Source: Achromobacter spanius
Lineage (GTDB): Bacteria; Pseudomonadota; Gammaproteobacteria; Burkholderiales; Burkholderiaceae_B
Length of the DNA stretch: 64,000 nucleotides
Assembly: GCF_003994415.1 (NCBI RefSeq)
Contig: NZ_CP034689.1
Span: 1,240,001 to 1,304,000 of the forward strand
Direction: 5' to 3'
The notes beneath the pieces were generated by a model that saw only the letters and a list, made by a program, of their open reading frames with translations, searched no databases and was not told the DNA's origin. The stretch's first letter is position 1, and each line of letters begins with the position of its first letter. The position numbers were made by a program, and so were the translations under genes. Shown piece by piece: positions 53,265 through 61,971 of the stretch.

Positions 53265-54461
53265 TCAGGCAGGCAGCATGGCGTGGGGGTCGATCACGAA
53301 TTTCTTCGGGGCTCCTGCGTCGAAGGCCGCGTAGCCATCGGGCGCGGCGTCCAGCGTGATGACTTGAACCCCCACAACCTGCGCAATATTGATGCGGTCC
53401 CACAGAATGGCTTGCATCAAGGCTCGGTTGTACTTCAGCACCGGTGTCTGGCCGGTGTGAAAACTATGCGCCTTGGCCCAGCCCAGCCCAAAGCGCACCG
53501 ACAGACTGCCGCGACGGGCGGCGGGATCCTCGGCACCCGGGTCGTCCGTGACATACAGGCCGGGGATACCGATGCGGCCGGCAACGCGGGTCACGTCCAT
53601 CAGGGCATTCAACACGGCGGCCGGTGCTTCCGACTGCGAACCGGTGGCGCCGTGTCCGCGGGCCTCGAAGCCCACGGCGTCGATGGCGCAATCCACTTCC
53701 GGCGTACCCAGCAGCGCCGCAATCTGTTCGCCCAGCGTGGCGTCCAAGGACAGGTCGGCCGTTTGAATCCCGACCTGGCGCGCATGCTCAAGCCGCAAGG
53801 GGTTCATGTCGCCCACGATGACCACCGCGGCGCCCAGCAGGCGGGCTGACGCGGCCGCCGCCATGCCCACCGGACCGGCCCCGGCGACATAGACGGTGCT
53901 GCCGGGGCCGACGCCTGCACTGACCGCGCCGTGATATCCCGTGGGCAGGATGTCCGACAGACAGGTCAGGTCGCGGATCTTGGCCATGGCGTGGTCGCGA
54001 TCCGGGAAGCGCAGCAGGTTGAAGTCGGCATACGGCACCATGACATATTCCGCCTGGCCGCCTATCCAGTCGCCCATGTCCACGTAGCCGTACGCGCCGC
54101 CAGCGCGTGCCGGGTTCACGGTCAGGCAGACGCCGGTGTCTTGTTCCTTGCAGGTGCGGCAGCGGCCGCAGGCCACGTTGAACGGGACCGAAACCAGATC
54201 GCCGGCCTTGAGCGTTTCGACGTCGCGTCCCGCCTCGATGACTTCCCCGGTGATCTCGTGGCCCAACACCAGGCCTCGCTGCGCCGTGGTGCGCCCACGA
54301 ACCATATGCTGGTCGGACCCGCAGATATTGGTGGACACCACTTTCAGGATCACGCCGTGCTCGATCTTGCGGCCGCGTGGATCCACCAGTTTTGGAAAGC
54401 TGATCGACTGCACTTCGACCCGCCCGTCGCCCACATACACCACGCCTCTGTTCGCTGCCAT
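53265..54461 (-). CDS. fdhA: Zinc-dependent glutathione-independent formaldehyde dehydrogenase
   Basis: A 398-residue zinc alcohol-dehydrogenase-type enzyme, like Pseudomonas FdhA (399). Catalytic zinc ligands are in TNICGSDQH and LGHEITGEV, the structural zinc lobe is CGRCRTCKEQDTGVC, and NAD is bound by VYVAGAGPVGMAAAASA. It removes formaldehyde released by GbcAB and DgcAB. ATG at 54461 has GGGAG eight bases upstream. It is convergent with the regulator and divergent from soxB. Confidence 0.93.
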   Translation of the reverse strand: MAANRGVVYVGDGRVEVQSISFPKLVDPRGRKIEHGVILKVVSTNICGSDQHMVRGRTTAQRGLVLGHEITGEVIEAGRDVETLKAGDLVSVPFNVACGRCRTCKEQDTGVCLTVNPARAGGAYGYVDMGDWIGGQAEYVMVPYADFNLLRFPDRDHAMAKIRDLTCLSDILPTGYHGAVSAGVGPGSTVYVAGAGPVGMAAAASARLLGAAVVIVGDMNPLRLEHARQVGIQTADLSLDATLGEQIAALLGTPEVDCAIDAVGFEARGHGATGSQSEAPAAVLNALMDVTRVAGRIGIPGLYVTDDPGAEDPAARRGSLSVRFGLGWAKAHSFHTGQTPVLKYNRALMQAILWDRINIAQVVGVQVITLDAAPDGYAAFDAGAPKKFVIDPHAMLPA

Positions 54462-54708
54462 GCCTGCGTCTCCCTGCCGGCTGGGCCGGATGGATGCGGA
54501 CCCGTGCCCGCCAATGGCCGATTTTGACAAGCCGGATTGTGTGCCACGCGGCTTGGCGCGACAGGAACAAGCGGGTAGGCGACAGGTGGTTGGGAGGTCG
54601 GCGCCGGGGAGCGCGCGGCCCTTGGCGGAATCAGGCAAGTTCCCGTCCGGCGGGGGAAGGAGCGGCTAGCGCCTTCAGAGAAGAATGGGTTCCTGCCTAG
54701 GAGCCAAG

Positions 54709-55953
54709 ATGAGCCGCTATTCCCTGTTCAGCCTGATCCGCAATGGGTTGTCGAACCACGCCCGCTGGCCCCGCGCGTGGCGCAGTCCCGAACCCCGACG
54801 CATGTACGACATCGTGGTCGTGGGCGGCGGGGGCCATGGCCTGGCCACCGCGTATTACCTGGCCAAGGAGCACGGGCTGAAGAACATCGCGGTGCTGGAA
54901 AAGGGTTGGGTGGGCGGAGGCAACACCGCGCGCAACACCACCATCGTGCGCTCCAACTACCTGTGGGACGAATCGTCCCAGTTGTACGAAAAGTCGATGC
55001 AGCTCTGGGAGGGGCTGTCGCAGGACTTGAACTACAACGTCATGTTCAGCCAGCGCGGCGTGATGAATCTGGCGCACAACCTGCAAGACGTGCGAGACAC
55101 CCAGCGTCGCATCACCGCCAACCGCTACAACGGCATCGACGGCGAATGGCTGACGCCCGCGCAGGTCAAAGAAATCGTGCCGGCCATCAATCTCGATTGC
55201 CGTTACCCCGTGCTGGGAGCCTCGTTTCAAAGACGGGCCGGCGTGGCGCGCCATGACGCGGTGGCATGGGGCTATGCGCGCGCGGCGGACCGGCTGGGCG
55301 TGGACATCATCGAGAATTGTCCGGTCACCGGAATTCGACGCGAAGACGGCGAAGTGCGTGGCGTGGAGACGGGCCGAGGGTATATCCAGGCAGCCAAGGT
55401 GGCCGTCGTGGCCGCGGGCCATTCCAGCGTGATCGCGGACATGGCCGGCATACGCTTGCCCCTGGAAAGCCATCCGTTGCAGGCCTTGGTGTCCGAACCG
55501 CTCAAGCCGGTGCTGGACACCGTCGTGATGTCCAACGCCGTGCATGCCTACATCAGCCAGTCGGACAAGGGCGATCTGGTCATCGGCGCGGGCATCGACC
55601 AGTATGTGGGCTACGGACAGCGTGGCAGCTTTCACCTGATAGAAAGCACGTTGCAGGCCATTGTCGAGATGTTCCCTTCGTTCAGCCGCGTGCGCATGAA
55701 CCGCCAGTGGGGCGGCATCGTGGACGTGTCGCCCGACGCCTGCCCCATCATTTCAACCACGCCCGTCAAGGGCCTGTATTTCAACTGTGGTTGGGGCACG
55801 GGTGGCTTCAAGGCAACGCCGGGGTCGGGATGGGTCTTTGCCTACACGGTGGCCAACAATGCGCCGCACCGCCTCAACGCGCCTTTCTCCCTGGCCCGTT
55901 TCCAAACTGGCCACTTGATCGACGAGCACGGCGCCGCCGCCGTCGCGCACTGA
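54709..55953 (+). CDS. soxB: Sarcosine oxidase beta subunit
   Basis: A 414-residue FAD subunit of tetrameric sarcosine oxidase. It begins MSRYSLFSLIRNGLSNHARW and has YDIVVVGGGGHGLATAYYLAKEHG, LYFNCGWGTGGFKATPGSG. This carries the site of sarcosine oxidation to glycine. ATG at 54709 has TAGGAG five bases upstream; an in-frame ATG at 54685 is less likely. Confidence 0.96.
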   Translation: MSRYSLFSLIRNGLSNHARWPRAWRSPEPRRMYDIVVVGGGGHGLATAYYLAKEHGLKNIAVLEKGWVGGGNTARNTTIVRSNYLWDESSQLYEKSMQLWEGLSQDLNYNVMFSQRGVMNLAHNLQDVRDTQRRITANRYNGIDGEWLTPAQVKEIVPAINLDCRYPVLGASFQRRAGVARHDAVAWGYARAADRLGVDIIENCPVTGIRREDGEVRGVETGRGYIQAAKVAVVAAGHSSVIADMAGIRLPLESHPLQALVSEPLKPVLDTVVMSNAVHAYISQSDKGDLVIGAGIDQYVGYGQRGSFHLIESTLQAIVEMFPSFSRVRMNRQWGGIVDVSPDACPIISTTPVKGLYFNCGWGTGGFKATPGSGWVFAYTVANNAPHRLNAPFSLARFQTGHLIDEHGAAAVAH

Positions 55954-55968
55954 TTGTGGAGCTTGATC

Positions 55969-56247
55969 ATGCTGATGCTGACGTGTCCCTACTGCGGCCC
56001 GCGCGCCGAAACCGAATTCACCTGCGGTGGCGAAGCCGATATTGTCCGCCCCACGGATTGCGACGCACTCACCGATGCCCAGTGGGCGGACTATGCCTTC
56101 ATGCGCAAGAACGTGCGTGGCCGGGCGCGAGAGCAGTGGCAGCATGCGCATGGCTGCCGGCGCTGGTTTCTGGCCGAGCGCGATACCATCAGCCACGAGT
56201 TCCATGCGTTCCACACGTTTGACCACGCGGCGGGAGATCGCAAATGA
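55969..56247 (+). CDS. soxD: Sarcosine oxidase delta subunit
   Basis: A 92-residue zinc-binding subunit. MLTCPYCGPRAETEFTCGGEA holds CxxC, and HGCRRWFLAERDT completes the zinc site. TGGAG precedes the ATG at 55969 by seven bases. It overlaps soxA by 4 bases. Confidence 0.95.
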   Translation: MLMLTCPYCGPRAETEFTCGGEADIVRPTDCDALTDAQWADYAFMRKNVRGRAREQWQHAHGCRRWFLAERDTISHEFHAFHTFDHAAGDRK

Positions 56248-59200
56248 CGCAATCCAACCGGCTGGCACGCGGCGTCAGCATCAATCCCGCGTCGTCTATC
56301 GAGTTCACCTTCAATGGCCGCACGTACTACGGCTGCCAGGGCGATACGCTGGCCTCGGCGCTGCTGGCCAACGGCGAGCATTTCGTGGCGCGTAGTTGGA
56401 AGTACCACCGGCCGCGCGGCATCATGACGGCTGGCGTCGAAGAACCAAACGCGCTGGTGCAGTTGGAAGAGGGCGGTCACACCGTGCCCAACCCCTGCGC
56501 GACGACGATCGAACTCTACGAAGGCTTGCGTGCCGTCAGCGTCAATGCGGCGCCCGACCTGGAGCGAGACCGCATGGCCGTCTTCCAACGGCTGGGGCGC
56601 TTTATTCCCGCGGGCTTCTATTACAAGACCTTCATGTGGCCCAAGCGTTTGTGGCCCCATTACGAGCGTCTGATCCGCAAAGCGGGCGGCCTGGGGCGCG
56701 CACCGCGGCAACCCGACCCCGATCACTACGACAAGCGCTACGCCCATTGCGACGTATTGGTGGTGGGCGGGGGGCCGGCCGGTCTGGCGGCGGCGATGGC
56801 GGCGGCAATGGCGGGGGCCCGCGTGATGCTCGTCGACAACCAGCCTGAACTGGGGGGCAGCCTGCTGTCCAGTCCGGCCTTGATCAATGGCGCGGCCAAC
56901 CTGCACTGGATCCGGCAGGCACAGGCCGAGTTGCAAGCCATGAAAGAAGTCCGCATCCTTACGCGCAGCACGGCGTTCGGCTATCACGACCAGAACCTGG
57001 TGACCGTGTGCGAGCAAGTCACCGACCATCTTCCCCTGTCGCAGCGCCGGGGCGTGCGTCAACGGCTATGGAAAGTACGCGCCAGGCAGGTCGTGCTGGC
57101 GACAGGCGCGCATGAAAGGCCGCTGTTGTTCGGCAATAACGATCTGCCGGGCATCATGCTGGCTTCGGCGGTGTCAACCTACGTGCGCCGCTTTGCCGTG
57201 CTTCCGGGACGGCGAGTGGTGCTGTATACGAACAACGACGGCGCCTACCGCACCGCGCTTGACCTGCGCGAGCAGGGCGCGAACGTCACCGTGGTCGACC
57301 CGCGTCCGGCCGGACGCGGCGCGCTGCCCGATGCGGTGCGCAGCGCGGGCATCGACGTACGCAATGAAACGGTGGTGCTGCAGGCCCGCGGCGGACGGCA
57401 GGTGTCAGGCGTGGTGTTGGCGCCGTATACCGCTGGGCGGGCCGGCCCGCCCAACGCCAGGCTGCCCTGCGATTTGGTGGCGATGTCGGGTGGCTGGAAC
57501 CCCGCCTTGCATTTGCACGCGCAGTCGGGCGGGCAGACGCGCTGGGACGATGTCCGGGCCTGCTTCGTGCCTGACGGTTCACCGCAGGCGCAGGCAAGCG
57601 CGGGCGCGGCAAACGGAGAATTTTCTCTGGCGCAGGCGCTGCATGGCGGCGTCATGGCGGGCGAGCTCGCGGCAAGCCGGGCCGGCGTGAACGGCGCCGC
57701 TTCCTTATCGTGGCGCACGGCCGACATCGCCGAAGATCCGCTGCTGCCCATTTGGCAGGTGGCAGACGGGCGCCGGCCCGGGCGCGGCGCCAAGCAGTTC
57801 GTTGATTACCAGAACGACGTGACCGTGGCCGACATCCACCTGGCGGTCCGCGAAGGCTACCACTCGGTCGAACACGTGAAACGCTATACCGCCATGGGAT
57901 TCGGTACCGACCAGGGCAAGCTGGGCAACATCAATGGCGCAGCCGTGCTGGCCGCCGCGCTGGGCCAAACCATTGCGCAGACCGGAACCACCACCTACCG
58001 GCCCAACTACACCCCAATCACCTTCGGTGCGCTGGCGGGCTGCGAACTGGGCGACTTCTTCGACCCCATCCGCAAGACCTGCCTGCACGAATGGCACGTG
58101 GCGCACGGGGCCGTGTTCGAAGACGTGGGCAACTGGAAGCGGCCTTGGTATTTCCCGCTGGCGGGTGAAAGCATGCAGGCGGCCGTTGCCCGCGAATGCC
58201 TCGCCGTGCGTAACGGCGTCGGCATGTTGGATGCATCCACCCTGGGCAAGATCGACGTGCAGGGCCCGGATGCCGCAACCTTGCTGAACTGGGTCTACAC
58301 CAACCTCTGGACCAAGCTGGAAGTTGGCAAGGGTCGCTACGGGCTGATGTTGGATGAAAACGGCATGGTGTTCGACGACGGCGTCACCATGCGCCTGGGC
58401 GAACAGCACTATCTGATGAGCACCACCACAGGGGGCGCGGCGCGCGTGCTGACCTGGATGGAGCGTTGGCTGCAGACGGAATGGCCGCATCTGGATGTGC
58501 ACCTGACCAGCGTCACCGACCACTTCGCCACCTTCGCGGTGGCAGGACCACGGTCGCGCGAGGTTCTGCGCGCGGTCTGCCCGGATATTGATTTTTCCAA
58601 CGCGGCCTTTCCCTTCATGACCTTTCGCGAAGGCACGGTAGCAGGCGCCGGCTGGTCCACCCCGGCGCGCATCATGCGCATCAGCTTTTCGGGGGAACTG
58701 TCCTATGAGGTCAATGTGCCCGCCAATCTCGGCCAGCGTGTGTGGAATGCACTGATGGAAGCCGGCCACGAATACGGCATCACGCCCTACGGCACGGAAG
58801 CCATGCACGTCCTGCGCGCGGAAAAGGGCTACATCATCGTGGGCCAGGATACGGACGGGTCGGTAACGCCGCAGGACCTGGGCATGGGCGGCATGGTCGC
58901 CAAGTCCAAGGATTGCCTGGGCAAGCGTTCGCTGTCGCGCGAACACACGGCCAGCAGTAATCGCAAGCAGTTTGTCGGCCTGCTGTCGCGGGATCCGGCC
59001 GTGGTGCTGCCGGAAGGCAGCCAGGTCATGAACCATGCCAACCGCGCGACGATGGCGTCGATCATGCCAATGGTTGGCCACGTCACGTCCAGCTATATGA
59101 GTCCCACCTTGAACCGTTCGATCGCGCTTGCTCTGGTCCAGGACGGCCAGCAACGCATGGGGCAGCAGGTCGAGGTGGCGTTACCCGGCGGCGGCTTCCT

Positions 59201-59264
59201 GCCGGCCACAATCGGTAGCCCGGTGTTCTACGACCCCGAAGGAGCACGCCAGCATGTGGACTGA
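56244..59264 (+). CDS. soxA: Sarcosine oxidase alpha subunit
   Basis: A 1006-residue subunit. The N-terminus (GRTYYGCQGDTLASALLANG) is ferredoxin-like, the next domain has the NAD-binding VLVVGGGPAGLAAAMAAAMAG, and the C-terminal half is a GcvT-like folate domain (from about residue 620, with GPDAATLLNWVYTN, EVNVPANLGQRVWNALME). The folate domain traps the methyl carbon of sarcosine as 5,10-methylene-THF. The ATG overlaps the soxD stop. It overlaps soxG by 11 bases. Confidence 0.96.
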   Translation: MTQSNRLARGVSINPASSIEFTFNGRTYYGCQGDTLASALLANGEHFVARSWKYHRPRGIMTAGVEEPNALVQLEEGGHTVPNPCATTIELYEGLRAVSVNAAPDLERDRMAVFQRLGRFIPAGFYYKTFMWPKRLWPHYERLIRKAGGLGRAPRQPDPDHYDKRYAHCDVLVVGGGPAGLAAAMAAAMAGARVMLVDNQPELGGSLLSSPALINGAANLHWIRQAQAELQAMKEVRILTRSTAFGYHDQNLVTVCEQVTDHLPLSQRRGVRQRLWKVRARQVVLATGAHERPLLFGNNDLPGIMLASAVSTYVRRFAVLPGRRVVLYTNNDGAYRTALDLREQGANVTVVDPRPAGRGALPDAVRSAGIDVRNETVVLQARGGRQVSGVVLAPYTAGRAGPPNARLPCDLVAMSGGWNPALHLHAQSGGQTRWDDVRACFVPDGSPQAQASAGAANGEFSLAQALHGGVMAGELAASRAGVNGAASLSWRTADIAEDPLLPIWQVADGRRPGRGAKQFVDYQNDVTVADIHLAVREGYHSVEHVKRYTAMGFGTDQGKLGNINGAAVLAAALGQTIAQTGTTTYRPNYTPITFGALAGCELGDFFDPIRKTCLHEWHVAHGAVFEDVGNWKRPWYFPLAGESMQAAVARECLAVRNGVGMLDASTLGKIDVQGPDAATLLNWVYTNLWTKLEVGKGRYGLMLDENGMVFDDGVTMRLGEQHYLMSTTTGGAARVLTWMERWLQTEWPHLDVHLTSVTDHFATFAVAGPRSREVLRAVCPDIDFSNAAFPFMTFREGTVAGAGWSTPARIMRISFSGELSYEVNVPANLGQRVWNALMEAGHEYGITPYGTEAMHVLRAEKGYIIVGQDTDGSVTPQDLGMGGMVAKSKDCLGKRSLSREHTASSNRKQFVGLLSRDPAVVLPEGSQVMNHANRATMASIMPMVGHVTSSYMSPTLNRSIALALVQDGQQRMGQQVEVALPGGGFLPATIGSPVFYDPEGARQHVD

Positions 59265-59859
59265 AACGTATCTGGAATCGCCCCTGAAGGGCCTGGAACC
59301 CGTTCACCTGAGTGCCCAGACCGCGGACGCCCGGCGCTTGGGAATCATTGAGCGGCCATTCCTGGACCTGGCCGTGTTGCGCGGCAACGCGCGCTCGCCG
59401 GACTTTGCGAAGGCGCTGGAACGCACCTTGGGCACGGCGCCACCCCTGGCCCCCAACACCGTGGCGCATGGCCATCGGCACTTGCTGGTTTGGATGGGGC
59501 CGGATGAATGGTGGCTGCAATCGCTGGCGCCCGCGCGCCCCGAGCTGGAGCAAACGTTGCGTCCGGTGCTACAGGGCTTGTCCGCCTGCGTGGTGGATGT
59601 AAGTAGCGGGTACACGGTGCTGGAACTGTCGGGCGAGCACGCGCGCGACGTGCTGGCAAAAGGCTGTCCGCTGGATCTGCATCCGCGCGTCTTTGGTCCA
59701 GGCCAATGCGCGCAAAGCCACTATTTCAAGGCGGGCGTGATGGTGCGCGCGCTGGATGAAGGGGGAGTTGAAGTGGTGGTGCGCCGCAGCTTCGCGGACT
59801 ATGTCGGACGCATGCTGCTGGAGGCGGGGCGGGAATACCTGCCGGCGGGCAGCAAATAA
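59254..59859 (+). CDS. soxG: Sarcosine oxidase gamma subunit
   Basis: A 201-residue subunit of sarcosine oxidase. It contains WMGPDEWWLQSLAPARPELEQ, VVDVSSGYTVLELSGEHARDVLAKGCPLDLHPR and a C-terminal FADYVGRMLLEAGREY, as in the family. GGAG stands nine bases before the ATG. It ends the sox operon just before a strong terminator. Confidence 0.94.
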   Translation: MWTETYLESPLKGLEPVHLSAQTADARRLGIIERPFLDLAVLRGNARSPDFAKALERTLGTAPPLAPNTVAHGHRHLLVWMGPDEWWLQSLAPARPELEQTLRPVLQGLSACVVDVSSGYTVLELSGEHARDVLAKGCPLDLHPRVFGPGQCAQSHYFKAGVMVRALDEGGVEVVVRRSFADYVGRMLLEAGREYLPAGSK

Positions 59860-59890
59860 AAAAAGGCCAAAACAAAGTTTTGGCCTTTTT
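59860..59890. terminator. Terminator after soxG
   Basis: AAAAAGGCCAAAAC-AAA-GTTTTGGCCTTTTT, a perfect stem with tracts on both sides, placed between soxG and the convergent tRNA-Gly. Confidence 0.93.
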
Positions 59891-59933
59891 CAATCTTCCA
59901 TGGACTGCTATGCATCTCCATGGAAAAAAATCC

Positions 59934-60009
59934 TGGAGCGGGAGACGAGTCTCGAACTCGCGACCTCAACCTTGGCAAGGTTGCGCTCTACCAACTGAGC
60001 TACTCCCGC
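59934..60009 (-). tRNA. tRNA-Gly (GCC), copy 2
   Basis: Base-for-base identical to the tRNA-Gly at 39534-39609, with encoded CCA. It stands alone, exactly 20,400 bases from copy 1 and in the same orientation. Sequence identity stops at the tRNA ends. Confidence 0.98.
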
Positions 60010-60077
60010 AGGGGTACTTCTTTGCTTGCCGTACCGTCTTTCGACGTCGTTTTTTTGCAAGCGAGGCGGAAGTATAC

Positions 60078-60731
60078 CTAATTTTTTGAAAAATGCACGC
60101 CGGCCGTTTGGGCTTGCCGCGGTGCGCGTGCGCGCGTGGGTTTGGCTGGCCCGTCATTGGCAAGCCGGCGCGCGGGGCGACGCCAGGCCATGCGCGCCAG
60201 GGTGTCATCCCGGAAGATGTAGTGGTGCCCCAGCGCCGCGACGATGTGCAACGCCAGCAGGCCGTACAGCGCCCAGGCAAGCAGGTCGTGGATCCATACC
60301 GTGGTGGCGACCAGGGCGGGGTCGGCCGAGACCAGCCGGGGAAACTCCAGGCCGGTGAATGGCACGGGCACGGCCAGGCCCTTGGCGTTGACGATCACCC
60401 AGCCCACCAGGCACGACGCGAAGATGAACGCATAGATGCACAGATGCACCGCGTGCGCGCAGGCGTCCTGCATGCAGAAGCCGTCGCCCACGGCGCGGCG
60501 GTGCGAGATGCGCACCACCGTCCGCACCAGCGTGACCGCAAGCAGCGCCATGCCGCAACCAATGTGCACGATCATCACCGAGCGCATGGACACGCCCGTC
60601 TGGGCCGTCAGCAGATGGCGCAACTCACCCGCAAGCACCAGGATGCTCATCAGGCTGACGCTCAGCCAATGCAGGGCGATCTGCGCTTTCGTGTAGGCCT
60701 GGGTAGCCAGGGTGGCGGGAGGGGAATGCAT
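60078..60731 (-). CDS. Cytochrome b561-family protein
   Basis: A 217-residue four-helix di-heme b-type cytochrome of the bacterial b561 family. Helices start at KAQIALHWLSVSLMSILVLAG, HIGCGMALLAVTLVRTVVR, HAVHLCIYAFIFASCLVGWV and HDLLAWALYGLLALHIVAALGHHYIFRDD; the four histidine ligands are visible. It likely moves electrons between quinone and an acceptor in the inner membrane. ATG at 60731 has AAGGA upstream. Confidence 0.9.
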   Translation of the reverse strand: MHSPPATLATQAYTKAQIALHWLSVSLMSILVLAGELRHLLTAQTGVSMRSVMIVHIGCGMALLAVTLVRTVVRISHRRAVGDGFCMQDACAHAVHLCIYAFIFASCLVGWVIVNAKGLAVPVPFTGLEFPRLVSADPALVATTVWIHDLLAWALYGLLALHIVAALGHHYIFRDDTLARMAWRRPARRLANDGPAKPTRARAPRQAQTAGVHFSKN

Positions 60732-61069
60732 GGTCTTCCTTCTAGCGGGGTCAGCCTGCTCCCGCTGGCGGCGGGGCATGGCTTGAGAGGCGAGATTGAA
60801 GCGTCGCCACGGTTGCCGCGCCATCTTCCTCAACACTTCCTGAAGCCCGTCCAGCGCCTGCCGCGCTGCGATTTAGGCTCTCTTTAGAAACGTTGTTGGC
60901 CCATCGCCCGCGTGGAAATATGCCGGCCTGCGTAGAGATTTTTCCGCCTTTGATGCGCTCGGCCACGCCGACGCTCGGACCCGCATCGTTCCTCACGATG
61001 CTTGCCTCTGCCCGCACTTCACTCCAGGTCGCCGCCGCGCGGCGATCGCTCAATCAGAAAAGTGGACTC
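60732..61069. other. Intergenic region between cytochrome b561 and gspG
   Basis: About 338 bases between divergent genes. TTGTTG (60893-60898) and AAATAT (60916-60921), 17 bases apart, are a weak promoter candidate toward gspG. No other structure or gene was seen. Confidence 0.3.
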
Positions 61070-61498
61070 ATGAAGACTCTTACCTTCCGACGCCGTCTTG
61101 GCCTGCAGCAGGGATTCACCTTGCTGGAATTGCTGGTCGTGCTGTTGATCATCGCGTTGCTGGCCGGCTATGTCGGCCCCAAGCTGTTTTCCCAGGTCGA
61201 CCGCGCCAAGGTGCGCGCCACGCAGGCGCAGATGAAGACGCTGGGCGACGCCTTGACGCAATACCGACTGGACGTGGGCAGCTATCCCACCACCGAGCAG
61301 GGCCTGGAGTCCCTGGTGAAGGCGCCGCAGGGTGCGCCCAACTGGCACGGCCCGTACCTGGCCAAGGATGTGCCTGCTGATGCGTGGGGTCGTCCTTATA
61401 TGTTGAACGTGCCCGGGCGCAGCTCGGACGCTGAAGTGGTTTCTTTCGGCGAAGAAGGCCGGGCGGGAGGCAGTGGTGAACTGGTTTATGGCCTCTAA
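61070..61498 (+). CDS. gspG: Type II secretion major pseudopilin GspG-like
   Basis: A 142-residue pseudopilin with the prepilin leader and cleavage site LQQGFTLLELLVVLLIIALLAGYVGPKLF (cleavage after G, with F1 and E5), and the GspG-type body VRATQAQMKTLGDALTQYRLDVGSYPTTEQGLESLV. The C-terminal calcium-loop part is shortened (AEVVSFGEEGRAGGSGELVYGL), with no DADI-type acidic end. It starts the secretion-like cluster. Confidence 0.93.
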   Translation: MKTLTFRRRLGLQQGFTLLELLVVLLIIALLAGYVGPKLFSQVDRAKVRATQAQMKTLGDALTQYRLDVGSYPTTEQGLESLVKAPQGAPNWHGPYLAKDVPADAWGRPYMLNVPGRSSDAEVVSFGEEGRAGGSGELVYGL

Positions 61499-61970
61499 GT
61501 CGGCGGCGGCCGTGCTCGTCGGGATGACGTTGTCCACCGCCGCCGCCGCCAGTTGCTGGCAGCAATCGGGCGACCGCCACGGTGTGGACCCCTTGCTGCT
61601 GTATTCGATCGCGAAGGTGGAGTCGTCACTGAACCCGCGCGCCATCAACAACAACACCAACGGCACCCAGGACGTTGGGCTGATGCAGATCAACAGCATC
61701 CATCTGCCCGGCTTGGCCAAGCGCGGCATCACACGCTAGCGCTTGCTGGACGAACCCTGTCTGTCCATCGACGTGGGCGCCGAGATCCTGGCGGGCTTCG
61801 TCAAACGATACGGCTACACCTGGCGCGCGGTCGGGGCGTACAACGCCGGCGGCGCGGCCAATCGCGAAGCCGCGCGCAAGCGCTACGTGAGCCGCGTGTG
61901 GCAACACTATCTGCAACTGAGCCAGGCGCGCGACGCCCGCTATCGCCAGTCGCAACACGCGGAGCGTTGA
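61476..61970 (+). pseudogene. Lytic transglycosylase interrupted by an in-frame TAG
   Basis: An LT-type peptidoglycan lytic transglycosylase (IagB-like), 164 codons plus stop. A signal peptide (ASKSAAAVLVGMTLSTAAAA) leads into GVDPLLLYSIAKVESSLNP, whose Glu is catalytic, and GTQDVGLMQINSIHLPGL. The frame is then broken by TAG at 61737-61739 (ITR-stop-RLLDEPCLS). It continues in the same frame with DVGAEILAGFVKRYGYTWRAVGAYNAGG to 61970. The surrounding sequence suggests a Glu (GAG) codon mutated to TAG. The start overlaps gspG; GGGAGG precedes a GTG at 61476. Its usual job is local peptidoglycan opening for secretion. Confidence 0.88.
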
Positions 61971-61971
61971 C

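Noticed and set aside
39534..60009. An integrative element bounded by tRNA-Gly att sites
   Set aside because: No integrase, transposase or conjugation gene is in the interval, and the repeats are entire tRNAs rather than a 3'-end att core. Kept only as a recombination or insertion hypothesis.
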